Part shown: positions 19,740 through 30,920 of the stretch, in pieces | Numbering within the stretch: position 1 is the stretch's first letter | Layout: each line of letters opens with the position of its first letter | Assembly (NCBI GenBank): GCA_949358305.1 | Contig: OX442323.1 | Span: 2,418,001 to 2,482,000 of the forward strand | Source: Strigamia acuminata | Taxonomy: Eukaryota > Arthropoda > Chilopoda > Geophilomorpha > Linotaeniidae | Reading direction: 5' to 3' | DNA length: 64,000 bases | Made by a program: the position numbers and the translations under genes | Notes under the pieces: model-generated | Seen by the model: the letters and a program-made list of their open reading frames with translations, nothing else | Database searches by the model: none | Told to the model about the DNA's origin: nothing

Positions 19740-21750
19740 TAGCTCCGTTCCACCCGGGACACAGTTCTATGTTGTGGCACAGTTATAATAAAAATACATA
19801 AATAAGGTTAAAACAAAGTTACACAACAAATTTCACAAAGTAAAAATATGTTTTCAAGTTGTGCGCTTTTTTGTAAATCAATCAATTTTAGCAGTTACAG
19901 AAAAATTGTCCTAATCAACGTGCGCGAAATTGAATTACGTAATTACAGCTCCAATGTATGTTAATTGAAGGCAAAAATAAATAAAAGCATTGCTTCCTTG
20001 ATTTTATTGTATAATTATTCATTTTTGAATGCTTCCCCATATCTGTAAATTCGAGTTCACATGATGCTTTTCACTTTACGTGACAATTTCTCAGAACCAA
20101 TTAATCGCATAATGCGAGGGATACATATAAAGCGCTGTGAAAGTTGGATGTTCCATTTGCCCTTTGCTCATTCAAAGCAAAACGATTCTTTTATTTTAAT
20201 GGGCCCTAGTGGGTCATCAAAAGGGTCATCCTTTAGCCCGGTGTTTAAAGTTAACACTAAACAAATATATTTCATATAAATTACCACACAAAGCAGTAAT
20301 TTTGACGCAACATTTCAAACTCAATTCATTTTTTCTGCTCCAGATTTGTACGTTCCCTCATTCGCGGCATTGCATGAATATTCATGTGTTCCTTCGATGT
20401 GGTAAGTCATCAAGATTTCAGCACATCAAAAGAAATAAAAAGCACTGCTAATGAAATGAACCCTATAGAGATGATAATTAAACATGCTGTATAATCCAAT
20501 TTATCTCAAATCAAGTTTGTTTTTAGTTCCAGACAAAAAATGCTGGCACACTTAAAGCATTCGTATTATAGTACATTAACACCCCGACTCGAATATGCAA
20601 CCTTTGGCTTGCACCAACTGTTTTACAAAATTAAATACAAATACAATATTTCGAGATAAGATTTAGTGTTTGTGATCTTGACGATTTCGGTTAACTAAAT
20701 GGATTTCTTTGATTTCGCTACCGGGCTGAAGTTGGCACAACATTACTTTCGCGATAGTCTACGGACAGACGGATACCCCCAAAACACAAAAATACCCAAA
20801 TCTCAAAATCTATACCTTGGAATTGAAATTAACCAAATGAGTTTATTTTGGTCAGAAATTTGAGTTTTTTTGATATTCTGAAGGTTATAATTAAAATTTG
20901 AGTAAATTTATAAAAATTTAGACTAATTTCCTACATTTTGGACATCTAAAAATGCTTTATAAGCGTGTTTTGTTTCACTTCTCATTAGTCAACATAATTG
21001 GGTCAAGTATAAAGAATAACTATTTTCTTTTAATACTTTTGGCTCGTTCGCAGACAATCTGAGACCCATCAATAAGCGACAGTACCTATTACCTCCTGTA
21101 GCAGTTTCTACTGCAGTAATCCATAGCCCTGCCTGCCCATAGAGGTAAAGACCCATTGCCTCTGCAGCCTCTTCAATTTCAATTTCCAAAATGAATTCTT
21201 GTGCAACGTTGAATACATTAGGGAAAACATGTTCGGGTTTCTCTATGTGGCTGTAATTTTCACTGCTTCAAGTAATAAGGCAAAAGGAAAAGGAGGAAAA
21301 AAAAATATGAAGGAATACCTTTGATAATGCTTCATCTCAAAACGGAGAAAAAAATTCTTCGCTCTTCCATGACATCTTATTACAGAAACATTGCATTGCC
21401 ATTTCTCGTTTCCTAAGTGCTGCATGTATTTCAGTGGACTCCTCTGTGAATGTGGAAAAAAATGAATGAATAAATTTTACCAATTCAAGTGGAATAAATT
21501 CACAGCAAATTTATATGCATCTCATACATTAGACAGTAGTTCTGAAAATTACAAACCCGACCAAAAAATAAATTTGAAAAGTGTAATAAAATTTTAAAAT
21601 AAAACTAACCCCATCCAATGTAAAATATTTTTAAAAAATCCCAAAAGTGACAAAGTCCGATGGGTCTTAATCATACACCACATCTCTTTGGTAACCTTGC
21701 ACTGACCAGAGGTAAAATTCTCAATGGGCCAGATGCAGGGTGCCAATAAG
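19740..21750. other. Intergenic, mostly featureless
   Basis: No gene. Bases 20875-20980 match, inverted, 51935-52075 (shared TTGGACATCTAAAAA and AAGCGT blocks), a dispersed repeat. Confidence 0.4.
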
Positions 21751-21752
21751 AG

Positions 21753-21850
21753 ACGTTCTGCTAGGCATTCAAACGGAAACACCAATGTCTGGCATTGCAT
21801 CGTTCCGGGCATTAACATTGTTACATCAAATTGATGCAATGCCTAGCAGA
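21753..21850. repeat. Inverted repeat GTTCTGCTAGGCAT
   Basis: GTTCTGCTAGGCATT near 21755 and ATGCCTAGCAGAAC near 21840 are inverted. They bracket about 70 bases, possibly a small MITE next to the palindrome array. Confidence 0.6.
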
Positions 21851-21853
21851 ACC

Positions 21854-22130
21854 AAATATTGGTCCAATGTTGGATGGTAATATTGGCCAATAAATGGCAA
21901 CCAACCTACGGCCAATATTGGCTAACAAATGGCTAGTTAATATTGGATCAATATCATCTACCAATATCGAGCCAACATTGGTTCAGGCATGGCAACCCAA
22001 TATTGGCTTGCCAATCTGTAGCCAACATTGGTCCAATATTGGATTAACAATGTTGGCCAATTTTAAGTTTACGGTTGGTTATATTGGCCAGCAGATGCCC
22101 AAGATACCCGATACCGGTCCAATATTGGCC
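21854..22130. repeat. Array of CCAATATTGG-type palindromes
   Basis: Roughly a dozen near-copies of the palindrome CCAATATTGG (variants CCAATGTTGG, CCAACATTGG, CCAATATCG) occur about every 20-30 bases with varied spacers such as GGCAACC or GGCTAA. It is a degenerate satellite-like array with no gene. Confidence 0.8.
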
Positions 22131-22625
22131 CATTGTATACTGCTACCTGGGTAATAACACATGCAACAATTTTATTTTTTATACGGAGTATCATTTTATA
22201 TGGTACTCCGTATTATTTATCAATATCATGCGTACCCAGTCAGGGCCACTTTATCCATAAAGCCAACTAGGCACAGTGCCTAGGGACTACGAACCTTTTA
22301 GGGCCTAGAAACCAGTGGCGAACTAAGAATTTTATATTAGCAGGGATTCAGGGGCGTTCATTTTACTTTTCAGATTCATACAAAAAATTGTTAAAGATGC
22401 TTGCAAATGATAAAATTCTCATAAAAATCGGTAAAAACTTCAGACAAAGGTCTCCAGAAATCAAAGCGCCTAGGGCCTACGAAGGTCTTAATACTCTTAA
22501 AGTGGCCTTATATCCTATATCCAGTGGCATGTTTATACCACTTGAGGCCCCAAGACACCACGTGGCTTCGAGGATGTAATTCTACAATTTTGTAAAGTAA
22601 TATTCTTAAAGATGATGGTCATCGT
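22131..22625. other. Repeat debris, hairpin and hAT-like ends
   Basis: ATACGGAGTA (22181-22190) pairs with TACTCCGTAT (22204-22213). Then come CAGGGCCACTTTA at about 22236, with AAAGTGGCC near 22500, and CAGTGGCGAACTAAG at 22313. These look like ends of old hAT elements, but I could not define any target duplication. Confidence 0.4.
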
Positions 22626-23130
22626 ATTACCCCGCTTTAAGCGGCATGCCGTTATAGCGCGGATTTGACCAGACTGCCGGTGCACCGTGCTTTTACCAGC
22701 ATTTTAGCAGCAAATGAAATATCCAAAAGTTAGTACCGTACTGCCTTGAACAATGGCCAGGCGCAATTAAGCGCCGGCTCTTGATTAAGCGCCTGGCAAC
22801 CGCCAGCCGAAAAACCAATAAGCGCCTGCCTCAAATAAACGCCGGGCGCGTTTAAACGTCGGGTTAACCGAAAAATACTTTAAAAACAGTTATTAAAAAC
22901 GGTTTTTAGTAGCCTTTTGGGGGAAACTTCGACGGACGAAACCTCAACAAACGAAACGTTCGGAGTCAGCAACTTTTTTTTGGATAGAGGCCTGGCTTAA
23001 ATAATCGCCTGGTTTTGAATAAGCGCCTGGCGGGCGAGTCAAAAAAAAAATTAAACGCCCGGGCCATTGTTCAAGGCAGTACGGTAACTGCACTATAGCG
23101 GCTTGCCGTTTAAAGCAGTAATAAGGTAGT
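22626..23130. mobile_element. Older MITE interrupted by another MITE
   Basis: The left part TATTACCCCGCTTTAAGCGG is the degenerate complement of the right part at about 23092-23130. The interior was split by the MITE at 22736-23084. Bases 51876-51925 carry a related left end. Confidence 0.6.
22736..23084. mobile_element. CCGTACTGCC MITE, TA target, 349 bp
   Basis: Inverted ends CCGTACTGCCTTGAACAATG and complement, with TA on both sides. The interior repeats AAGCGCC/GGCGC boxes. A 74-bp relative lies at 23769-23842. Confidence 0.85.
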
Positions 23131-23768
23131 TTTTGTATTTTTCTAAAGTAAAAACAACATTCTTGCATATTTTTATAAATTTGTTACCCCAAAAACTCAG
23201 AGACCTTAGATTCGTGCCTAAGCCTAAACGTACCACTATGCATTTTATTCCATATTCTTCTAGTAGATTAATAGACAATTAATACACCTCCGTAAAATTT
23301 CGACCTTGGGGGCATTATCAATTTGAAGCAATGTGACCTGAATTCACAAGTCTCTTTAACATAAAGCACCCGTAGACTTTCTTTTCTTCATCGATTTACA
23401 AGTTAGATCGGCAGCCATTTTCGAGATTATCCAAACTTACCAAAGCTCTGTTTTAGATGCTTTCGCTCCAAGACTCCACAAGATATCTCCAGGGGCTCTG
23501 ACAGGTTGGCATCATTACCATAATTGTATAAATATTATAATCTTGCCACCATCCACATATACAACACGCAAAATCAGTGGACCAATCGACGTCCGAATAA
23601 ATTTTAATACAGGGCTACATGCGTATAGTTGACAAGACATTACAGCAGAAATGGCTGAAAAATTTGTACTGGGTAAGTCGTGGTTCGTACTGTTTGTACT
23701 CAAAGTTTGGTAATTTATACTCTGTTAGAACTAGAATAAACACCAGTTTTCCAATGTGCTGGCAACTA
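23131..23768. other. Intergenic, no gene seen
   Basis: Nothing recognisable. Small open frames on both strands lack motifs. Confidence 0.4.
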
Positions 23769-23842
23769 CCGTACTGCCTCAAATAAACGCCGCTATGCAA
23801 TAAACACCTATTTGAAGCCGGCGTTTATTCGAGGCAGTACGG
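23769..23842. mobile_element. 74-bp mini-MITE (CCGTACTGCC ends)
   Basis: Ends CCGTACTGCCTCAAATAAAC and complement, TA on both sides. It is nearly all inverted repeat and folds into one hairpin. Confidence 0.85.
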
Positions 23843-23944
23843 TATATACCAACAACACTTTAAAAGTTCGCAAAGTCGATTTATAATTAATTCTGATCAA
23901 AACTGTGTATAATTACTGATTTTACCGATTTTCTAGATTCTCGA

Positions 23945-24150
23945 AATAAAACATGCCTTTTTAGGTTAAGAACAAGTTTATTGTAATTTCTGGGGGTTGC
24001 AAATACAAATTCAAGGGAACAAAGGGTAAAATTAGACAATTTATGACACTTTTACAGCACTTCCAGTCACGTGTCATCCAATGTCGCTCAAAAACTCCTC
24101 CTGCATGTTGGCTTCTCTGCACTACACCACGCTATTCCACTCGAACCTCG
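23945..24150. repeat. Dispersed repeat, copy 2
   Basis: Partner of 17636-17850. Confidence 0.5.
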
Positions 24151-25359
24151 CTACTTCTAAAAAACACACTTTTGCAAATTTAAATTTTTTTCTTCAGATT
24201 CTGTTAGTACTCAGTACGTACTCATTAGTAACGTATAACATTTGTACCCAAAATGGCAAAAGTATGTTTGAGAACTACCGACCATCTGAATTATCGATTG
24301 AAAAAATAAAAGAAAAACCAACAATCCACATCTAACCACCACTGATTATTTCTTAATTTCATTTCCCTTTTTCCCTCCCAACTTTACCAATAATAAAAAA
24401 CGGAAGAAAAGAAAAAAAGAAAAAAAGAAAAACTCCCTAGATTTTATTACTTGTTTATAACTCACTTTACTTCCGAATCCTACAAGAAAAAAAAAAAACA
24501 CATGCTGGTCTCTCCAAAGAATTGACTTCCACTTGCAATTCTTTCATTTATTTTTTCCCCAAACCCACAACTTGAGGGACTTCATTACCGTAATGAACCA
24601 GCCATTACATTTACTTCACTTTTTTCCCCGCTCGTAACAATCCTCCAGCCAAATTCACAACTAATTTGTTGCCCTTGCCCAACAAACATGGCGACATCTA
24701 TTGGCCAACAACTGAGACGGGAAACGCGCGTTATCTCAAGCCGCTCATGCTGACAAGTGCAGGTGGTAATGCATGGACGAGTTGCGTCGAGATCTCATTT
24801 AAACAAATGAGATATTTATCCTTCGGGTTGGAGCTCTTAAACAGGACGAGGTGAGGCGAACAAGATTAAATCATTAGATGAGCCTTGGCAGGAAATGCGT
24901 TAATGCGAAACAGGAGCACTTTTATCAGTAGTTGCAATCCGATCGATTGGTGTGAAGTACGTTTGATAACGAGTGACAAACTCTGCGGCCAACACTCAAA
25001 ACATAAATAAAAGAGGCCGGCCACCGCCTTCTTTCCCCGTCACTCCTTTCAAAGCGCGAGAGGGATAATTGAGTGTGCAATTTCCCTGCTGCATTGTAGT
25101 CGGCGACAATGTGTTCGGCAAACAGGTGTTGGGTTCAATGTTAAGTCAACTAATGCCGCGCTCAATTTGATAATACTAATAAATTTGATTTAACGACAAA
25201 AACGCATTCAACTTTAAAAACTAAACTTCAAATAAAAGTGATGGTGCAAATTGTGACAAAAAATAGTAAGTATTGCAAAGTTAAACTTTTTTATCTACAG
25301 TAAAACCTGTGTGGGCTCCTACAGATCTTTGCGGCCAGGAATGACAAATGCATCTAATA
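24151..25359. other. Repeat-poor stretch, possible regulatory DNA
   Basis: After an A/G-rich run (about 24400-24500), bases 24690-25170 are of mixed composition and do not match other repeats here. They include a 9-bp hairpin ATCTCATTT-AAAC-AAATGAGAT near 24790. No coding frame with motifs. A conserved enhancer is possible but only inference. Confidence 0.3.
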
Positions 25360-25650
25360 CCATGTTCACACCAACGGATCGAGTTTGGCTGGATCTGATC
25401 TGTCAGATCCGATCCAACTGAACAGAGTTCCAATATTCACTTGGATGGAGTTGTGTTCACACCAAAATGTGATTCTATCAATCCAAACCGGGTTTTAGTA
25501 TAGCAACGGGTTTTAGAAACACCTCACTACAATGGCTGCCATTTTATTATCGAATGATGCGCAACAATGGAATGCTACAGACTGCTGACATTATTTAATG
25601 TATTCCAATCTGAATCCAATCTCTGAATCCAATCGTCGAATTGAGTAATA
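25360..25650. mobile_element. CCATGTTCACACC MITE, left part
   Basis: Starts CCATGTTCACACCAACGGAT, preceded by AATA, and is a diverged duplicate of the left part of the next element. Its right end is missing. Confidence 0.65.
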
Positions 25651-26013
25651 CCATGTTCACACCAACAGATCGAGTTTGGCTGGATCTGATCCGCCCGATC
25701 AGATTCAACTGAACAGAGTTCTCCATATTCACTTGGATGGAGTTGTGTTCACACCAAAATGTGATTCAAACAAACCAATAAACAAACAAACCGTGTGTTT
25801 TGATGCCATTTTACGTGCAACAATGGAATGCTACAGACTGCTGACATTGTTCCAATCCGAATCCAAACGTGAATTGAGTTGTGGGAACTCGATTGACGAA
25901 CGGAGTTGTTGGGCACACGGATCTAGATCCGTGAACGAAGTTCAGTGTTCACACCAATCTCGGATCTAGATCTGCAGCTTCGGATGAGATCCAAAAGCTT
26001 TGTGAGAACATGG
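25651..26013. mobile_element. CCATGTTCACACC MITE, complete, 363 bp
   Basis: Ends CCATGTTCACACC and TGTGAGAACATGG are inverted, with AATA on both sides. GGATCTAGATCC-type palindromes occur near the right end. Confidence 0.7.
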
Positions 26014-26067
26014 AATAACAGAATGATTAACGCATGAAGGCAAGTTCCCTGCTCATGTTGCGCTCAC

Positions 26068-26289
26068 CCGAGGGGTATGACATACGGGTGGAATCTCGTA
26101 CAAACTCTAAGATTCCACTAGAAAATCTCTCGGAATCTGGAATCTCAGGATTTGGCTGTAATTTTGCGAGATTTTATGAGTTCTCGTGAGAATTCACAAG
26201 ATTCGCGAGAATTCCCAAGATTGGAATCTGTGGGAATCTTTGAGACTCAGGAATCCCATACATATTTTTCACCTATGTCGTACCCCTCA
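26068..26289. mobile_element. MITE with 7-bp target duplication CGCTCAC
   Basis: CGCTCAC at 26061-26067 recurs at 26290-26296. The ends carry AGGGGTATGACATACGGGTG and a diverged complement. The interior has repeated GAATC/GAGATT motifs. It is most like hAT or a similar 7-8-bp duplicator. Confidence 0.75.
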
Positions 26290-26296
26290 CGCTCAC

Positions 26297-27042
26297 TTCA
26301 CCTTACCTGGGTCACACAAAGCAAAACAAAGCGAAACAAATCAAACTAACACCCACACAGATGATAAATTCAAAATTTCAACACTGTTTGAACTATTGAT
26401 GCCTTAGTCAGTCTTGGCCACAAAATCAGCACACAGTTTGTAAATGTGCTCACTGGCCAGGATCTTTTGCAGGCCACCCTAGTTAGCACACACTATCACA
26501 CATGCATTGTATCCTCATGCAAAATTCATACTTGCATCACATTCCTATTCCTGTCTTTATTTAGCAGTATTAAGCCTAATATCAGGCCTAATAATGTTAA
26601 GGCAAACCCCGTCTTTAGCGATGACAATTTATGAAAAATAGTGCACCTTAGAATCGAGGAAATGCGGCTGGCAAACATGTGACTACATAAACATCAACCA
26701 CAACTAAAGTAAATAAATTTACAGCACAGTACCAAAGTATTGCTGTTTCATTTCCTTTCTGTGCAACAAGCTTGACAACCGCCATGTTATATGCATACGT
26801 AAAATGCAATGCGCAGTTTAAATTTGCATCAAAATACGGGGCGCAAACTATAGTTAAAATGGCTTTAACTTATTTCCTGCCAATACTGTCTTGATCCGGC
26901 CGTCATGAAATTTACAGTGAACAATTCAATTGCGCCACATATTTCCCACAATCAGCCGAAAGAGTGCTCCTATAATATATTGCAGAATATATGAAACTCA
27001 ATGTCATTTACATGTTATAAATATAAATAAGGTGTGGGTATA
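26297..27042. other. Intergenic with repeat fragments
   Basis: No gene. 26540-26595 shares TTTAGCAGTATTAAGCCTAA with the MITE at 59924-60242 (inverted), and 26723-26805 resembles 16795-16880. Confidence 0.4.
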
Positions 27043-27416
27043 TACTCTAGTTGCAGTCAAAAAGGCACTTTACAATCTGTAGTCCCATTGGTCGAGACAG
27101 TTTACTGGTGTAATGAACCAGAAAAGTAGACCCAAACACCAGAATTGCATTACAATGGACAGACATTGTAATCGACTGCCTAGGCAACTGCCAAAAATTC
27201 AAAATTGTTTACTCTCCAGACATAGTAACCAATAAACATAACAAACATGAGTTTGACATTTTTATATGCGTAAAACTTCATTTCAATAATGGAAATAACA
27301 TTTTTTAATAAGAAAAATCAAAATAACATTAACTAAACTAGTCATAACAAGCACAACAATAAATAAAAATTAAAACTAATTCTCCTAGTAGTAGTATACA
27401 GTCTGGAGTTAGTAGT
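27043..27416. mobile_element. TACTC-family MITE, copy B (right end lost)
   Basis: TA then TACTCTAGTTGCAGTCAAAA, the CCCATTGGTCGAG motif and the family interior in order. It stops at GTTAGTAGT where the next element begins. Confidence 0.75.
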
Positions 27417-27437
27417 CGCCCTCGAATAGTCGGTTAG

Positions 27438-27705
27438 CGTCATTTTAACGACGCTCATTTTAGCAAAAAAGTCCCATTTTAGCGAACATGTCATTTTAGT
27501 GAACATGTCATTTTAGCGACGCTACACAATAAAAAAGTGGTTTTCATCAAGAAACCAGTAAGGTTAGGTTCGCGGGGGGTCAAGGGGGGGCGCAGCCCCC
27601 CCTTGTTAGCCCTTCTTAGGAATTAAACCTAGGTTTTTGTGTTGCTAAAATAACATGTTTGCTAAAATGGGACTTTTTCGCTAAAATGAGTGTCGCTAAA
27701 ATGAT
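27438..27705. mobile_element. CATTTTAGCG MITE with G-run hairpin
   Basis: Long inverted ends are built of repeated CATTTTAGCGA units. At the centre, CAAGGGGGGGC (27581-27591) pairs perfectly with GCCCCCCCTTG (27595-27605) around a GCA loop. Non-coding. Confidence 0.75.
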
Positions 27706-28571
27706 GGAGATCCATAGTAACCGCGGCTGGGACACCAAGAATACCGTATTTTTGCAAAAGTACGGTATTGTTTCCGTATTTAACCTCACGAACGATGAAC
27801 GTATGCTTCGTTCGTGACGTTCAGACTTTGTTTGTTACATTAAACAAATTTCACAAACGAAAAACCGAAATTGTAATTGTTGACAAAAATGGCAGTTTTG
27901 AATAAGAGCTGTGGCTCTTAATCGGTACACAAGTTTCTGGACGCTTAAGATGTGGTTGTATAACCGACGATGTAGATATCGACAGTGATTGCATTGTTTA
28001 TGCTCAGCTTAATGAAAATGGAACTTTAATTTTCCAATTAAATGTAAGAATAACTGCCAAACTGTTTAATTGATTGACATTGTTGCATCCCATCACTAAT
28101 GGTTAGTGTAATACAATTAAGAGTTTGTGTTGGGTGCTTTTCCGGTTTTAATATCACGATTGCTAGGCAGATAATCGATAATTTAATAAGTCAGACGCGA
28201 AAAATTATTGATCCCACTAAATCCCGAGAGGTCAGTGTGTTAATCTACGCCCAGAATCTTGATACCAAATTCAAACTGCACATAGAAAACCAATAATAAT
28301 TTTTAAAAATGTTGTGCTTTGTAGCATTAGTCATAACTTACAGTCTGCGTCTGGTATCTTGATGCCAAATTCAAACTCCGAATTCTATTTTTGCACACGA
28401 AAACACACATAAGTCCAAAATTGTTTATTGCACACAAATGAATCGCGCCGTTAAAAAATTTCAAAGATTTGGATTTAAAATGATTTTCTTGTGATGTGGC
28501 ATGATTTCTTTGGAGTTTCTAAAATGTGTGATTTTAAATATTTCTTGCATCTTTTTAAGATTCTAATAAAA
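27706..28571. other. CCGTA-family related repeat, then featureless
   Basis: 27725-27938 is a diverged relative of 52880-53037, sharing AATACCGTATTTTTGC, TACGGTATTGTTTC and AACCTCACGAA. It ends in AAGAGCTGTGGCTCTTAATC like the CCGTA MITEs. Beyond it, no gene. Confidence 0.5.
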
Positions 28572-28810
28572 AATGTTTAGGATTTGTCAAAAAAAATTAA
28601 GTTTATACTACAAATTTATTTTACGACTTTCAATACTATTTAAAAATTTTGTTACAATTTTGCCGAAATTTATTACGATTTTGCTAATTTTTTTTTACAA
28701 TTTTGCTAATTTTTTTTTTTTTACAATTTTGCAATTTATTTTACAATTTTGCAATTTATTTTACAATTTTGCTACAATTTTTTACGATTGTGCTACAATT
28801 ACTTATAATT
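28572..28810. repeat. T-rich degenerate tandem repeat
   Basis: TTTTACAATTTTGC alternates with AATTTATT-type spacers several times. The open frame through it is a compositional artefact. Confidence 0.7.
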
Positions 28811-29900
28811 ACTGTTTATTAAAATTTCGACTTTCAATTATTTTTTCGAGTTTGTTTTAAGTATTTCAAGCAATTTTTCGGATTTTTTTTAGTATTTCAC
28901 GCATTTCTTCGCATTTTTTTTTAGTATTTTAAATATTTCTCCCGATTTTTTGTAGGAATTAGAACATTTCTTCGGACTTTTTGGTAATTTAAGCATGTTC
29001 AAGATCTACCAGGATTGCCCGAACATGAATTTCATGAGACATTTGGCTTTGGAAATCCCAAATCGCCAATTCGAGCTCCAGCATTGACCACAGTCTCGAT
29101 TGCGCGCGCGCACCAACATCACAGAAAAATGGCGCCCATTTTGCCAAGCCAAGACAGTACGCACACCGTCGGTACAGAATCTCAAATCACTCGATCACAC
29201 CCTATACTGATCACTTACTAGTGTCATCCCTTCTCTTAATGACCGAACCAAAATCCCACCAAGTACATTAAAATAAAACTCACCTCAATCGTAACAAAAC
29301 CATCAGCTAACACTCACAGCACAAATCTCGGCCCCGTCGAACCACAAAGCCAAAATGGCGGCCGACAAACACCGCCTTGTGGCAAAACCCAACAACAACG
29401 CGACCAAGATGGCAACCATTCAACCACGCATTCAACCGCTCGCAATTTGCATTTCCCGTCTCACAAAACACGAAATAAATCTCCAAACTAACATCCAACG
29501 AAACTTACTCCACTTTTCAACATTCCTACCTTTCCAAACAACATCTGTTGCAACTCGAATTAGAAACAAGCCCAACCTCTCACCTTTGCTACTCCATTAG
29601 CTCCCACGAAACAACGCACAATTAATAAACCCATCCGAGACAAGACTCTCAATAACCCAACTTGCCCAACCAACAGCCACCTTTAACTTCACATTCCACC
29701 AACATCAATATATGAAACTCTTAAATTTCATCAACTAATCCATACAGTCCTCTTTTCTGGCAGCAACATCATAAAACCTTACATTTCCAAAACACTCGGT
29801 GGAACCTTGTCGAATAATTACTCATTTTACGACGTGCTAAACCCTAATAACAGCCAAATGCCTCCTAAAACCAATGCTACTTTATAATAAAAAGGGAAAA
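28811..29900. other. Intergenic, no gene seen
   Basis: Mixed sequence. Short frames on both strands near 29015-29600 are unsupported. Confidence 0.4.
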
Positions 29901-30160
29901 AATAATCATCGTGACCCCTTCAAGTCCAAGCGCAGGGCTAGGACGGGTGATTGACGGTGGCTGACCCCCGGGAGTTATTGGAAGCCGTTCGATCATTAGT
30001 TGGGGCTTAATTAATCCGGATGAGTCGGTCGGGGAATAAGTGGATGCCACCACCGACTCTCATCAGCGGTTTCACCGGTTTCACCCGGGTGTATCCGCTG
30101 AGACGCGCATGGATGGACTTAATCAACAAGGGCGATGGAGAATTTAAACGATTTGTTTTT
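29901..30160. other. GC-richer island, possible conserved element
   Basis: This is markedly GC-richer than its surroundings, with GGCTTAATTAATCCGGAT and palindromic CCACCACCGACT/TCGG-type sequence, and no repeat partner in the window. No coding frame. Homeodomain-type TAATTA cores are visible but common. Confidence 0.3.
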
Positions 30161-30719
30161 CTAAATTAATTATTGGCTGTTCCTGATTCCGGTGCCGTTT
30201 TTGAAATGATTAATGCTGAGCAGTTCAAAGGTTTCAGTTGATTAATATGCCAAAAATAAGAATGGAATAAAATAAATATTTGCCGAAGTTTGGTTTGATT
30301 TTGTTAACCCTTGTTTCAAGACTTCGAAATAATCCAGCTGCGATTGCAGCACGCGCAAATAACAATTCGAGTGTAGAAATGGAAATAACTAATTTAATTG
30401 ATTGTAGAAAATTTCATAGAAAGGAAAACGTGGTAACGTGAATCCTTGCATACAAAAAGATGGTGGTAAACCCAAAAAACGGGGTCGACTTCCGGTCAGC
30501 AAGGACCGGTCACTAAATTTACATACCAGAGGGCTCTCTTAACAGCCCTCGATAATAACAAATAATTCAAACACTTGTGATAAATTCAATACTCAATAAA
30601 TTCAAGAAAAACAAATATTTTGACTAATTTAAACTAACATGACAAATGAAAATTAATATTTTAAAATAATTAAATCAACAGATTTTACACCTTGTACAAA
30701 CCTAAAAAATTAACCAAAA

Positions 30720-30920
30720 AGGTGTGAAAATGATTCTATTCTTTAACTATTTCATGTTTATGAAGAAATTTAACCAATTCGGTATTCGTCGAACGAGTAT
30801 GACAAAAATAATTGAGATTGTATTCTAAAACAAAGGAAATTTCAGATAGAAAATCTTGTTAGTTTTCGAGAAAAAACATAAAAACACTTTTGGAAATTCA
30901 AAGTTGACTTTAGGTTGGGA
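30720..30920. repeat. Dispersed repeat (partner of 57206-57505)
   Basis: Shares TTCATGTTTATGAAGAAATT, GACAAAAATAATTGA and TAGGTTGGG blocks in order with 57206-57505. Confidence 0.65.

Noticed and set aside
28573-28860. 95-codon Phe/Leu/Asn-rich frame
   Set aside because: Artefact of the T-rich tandem repeat.
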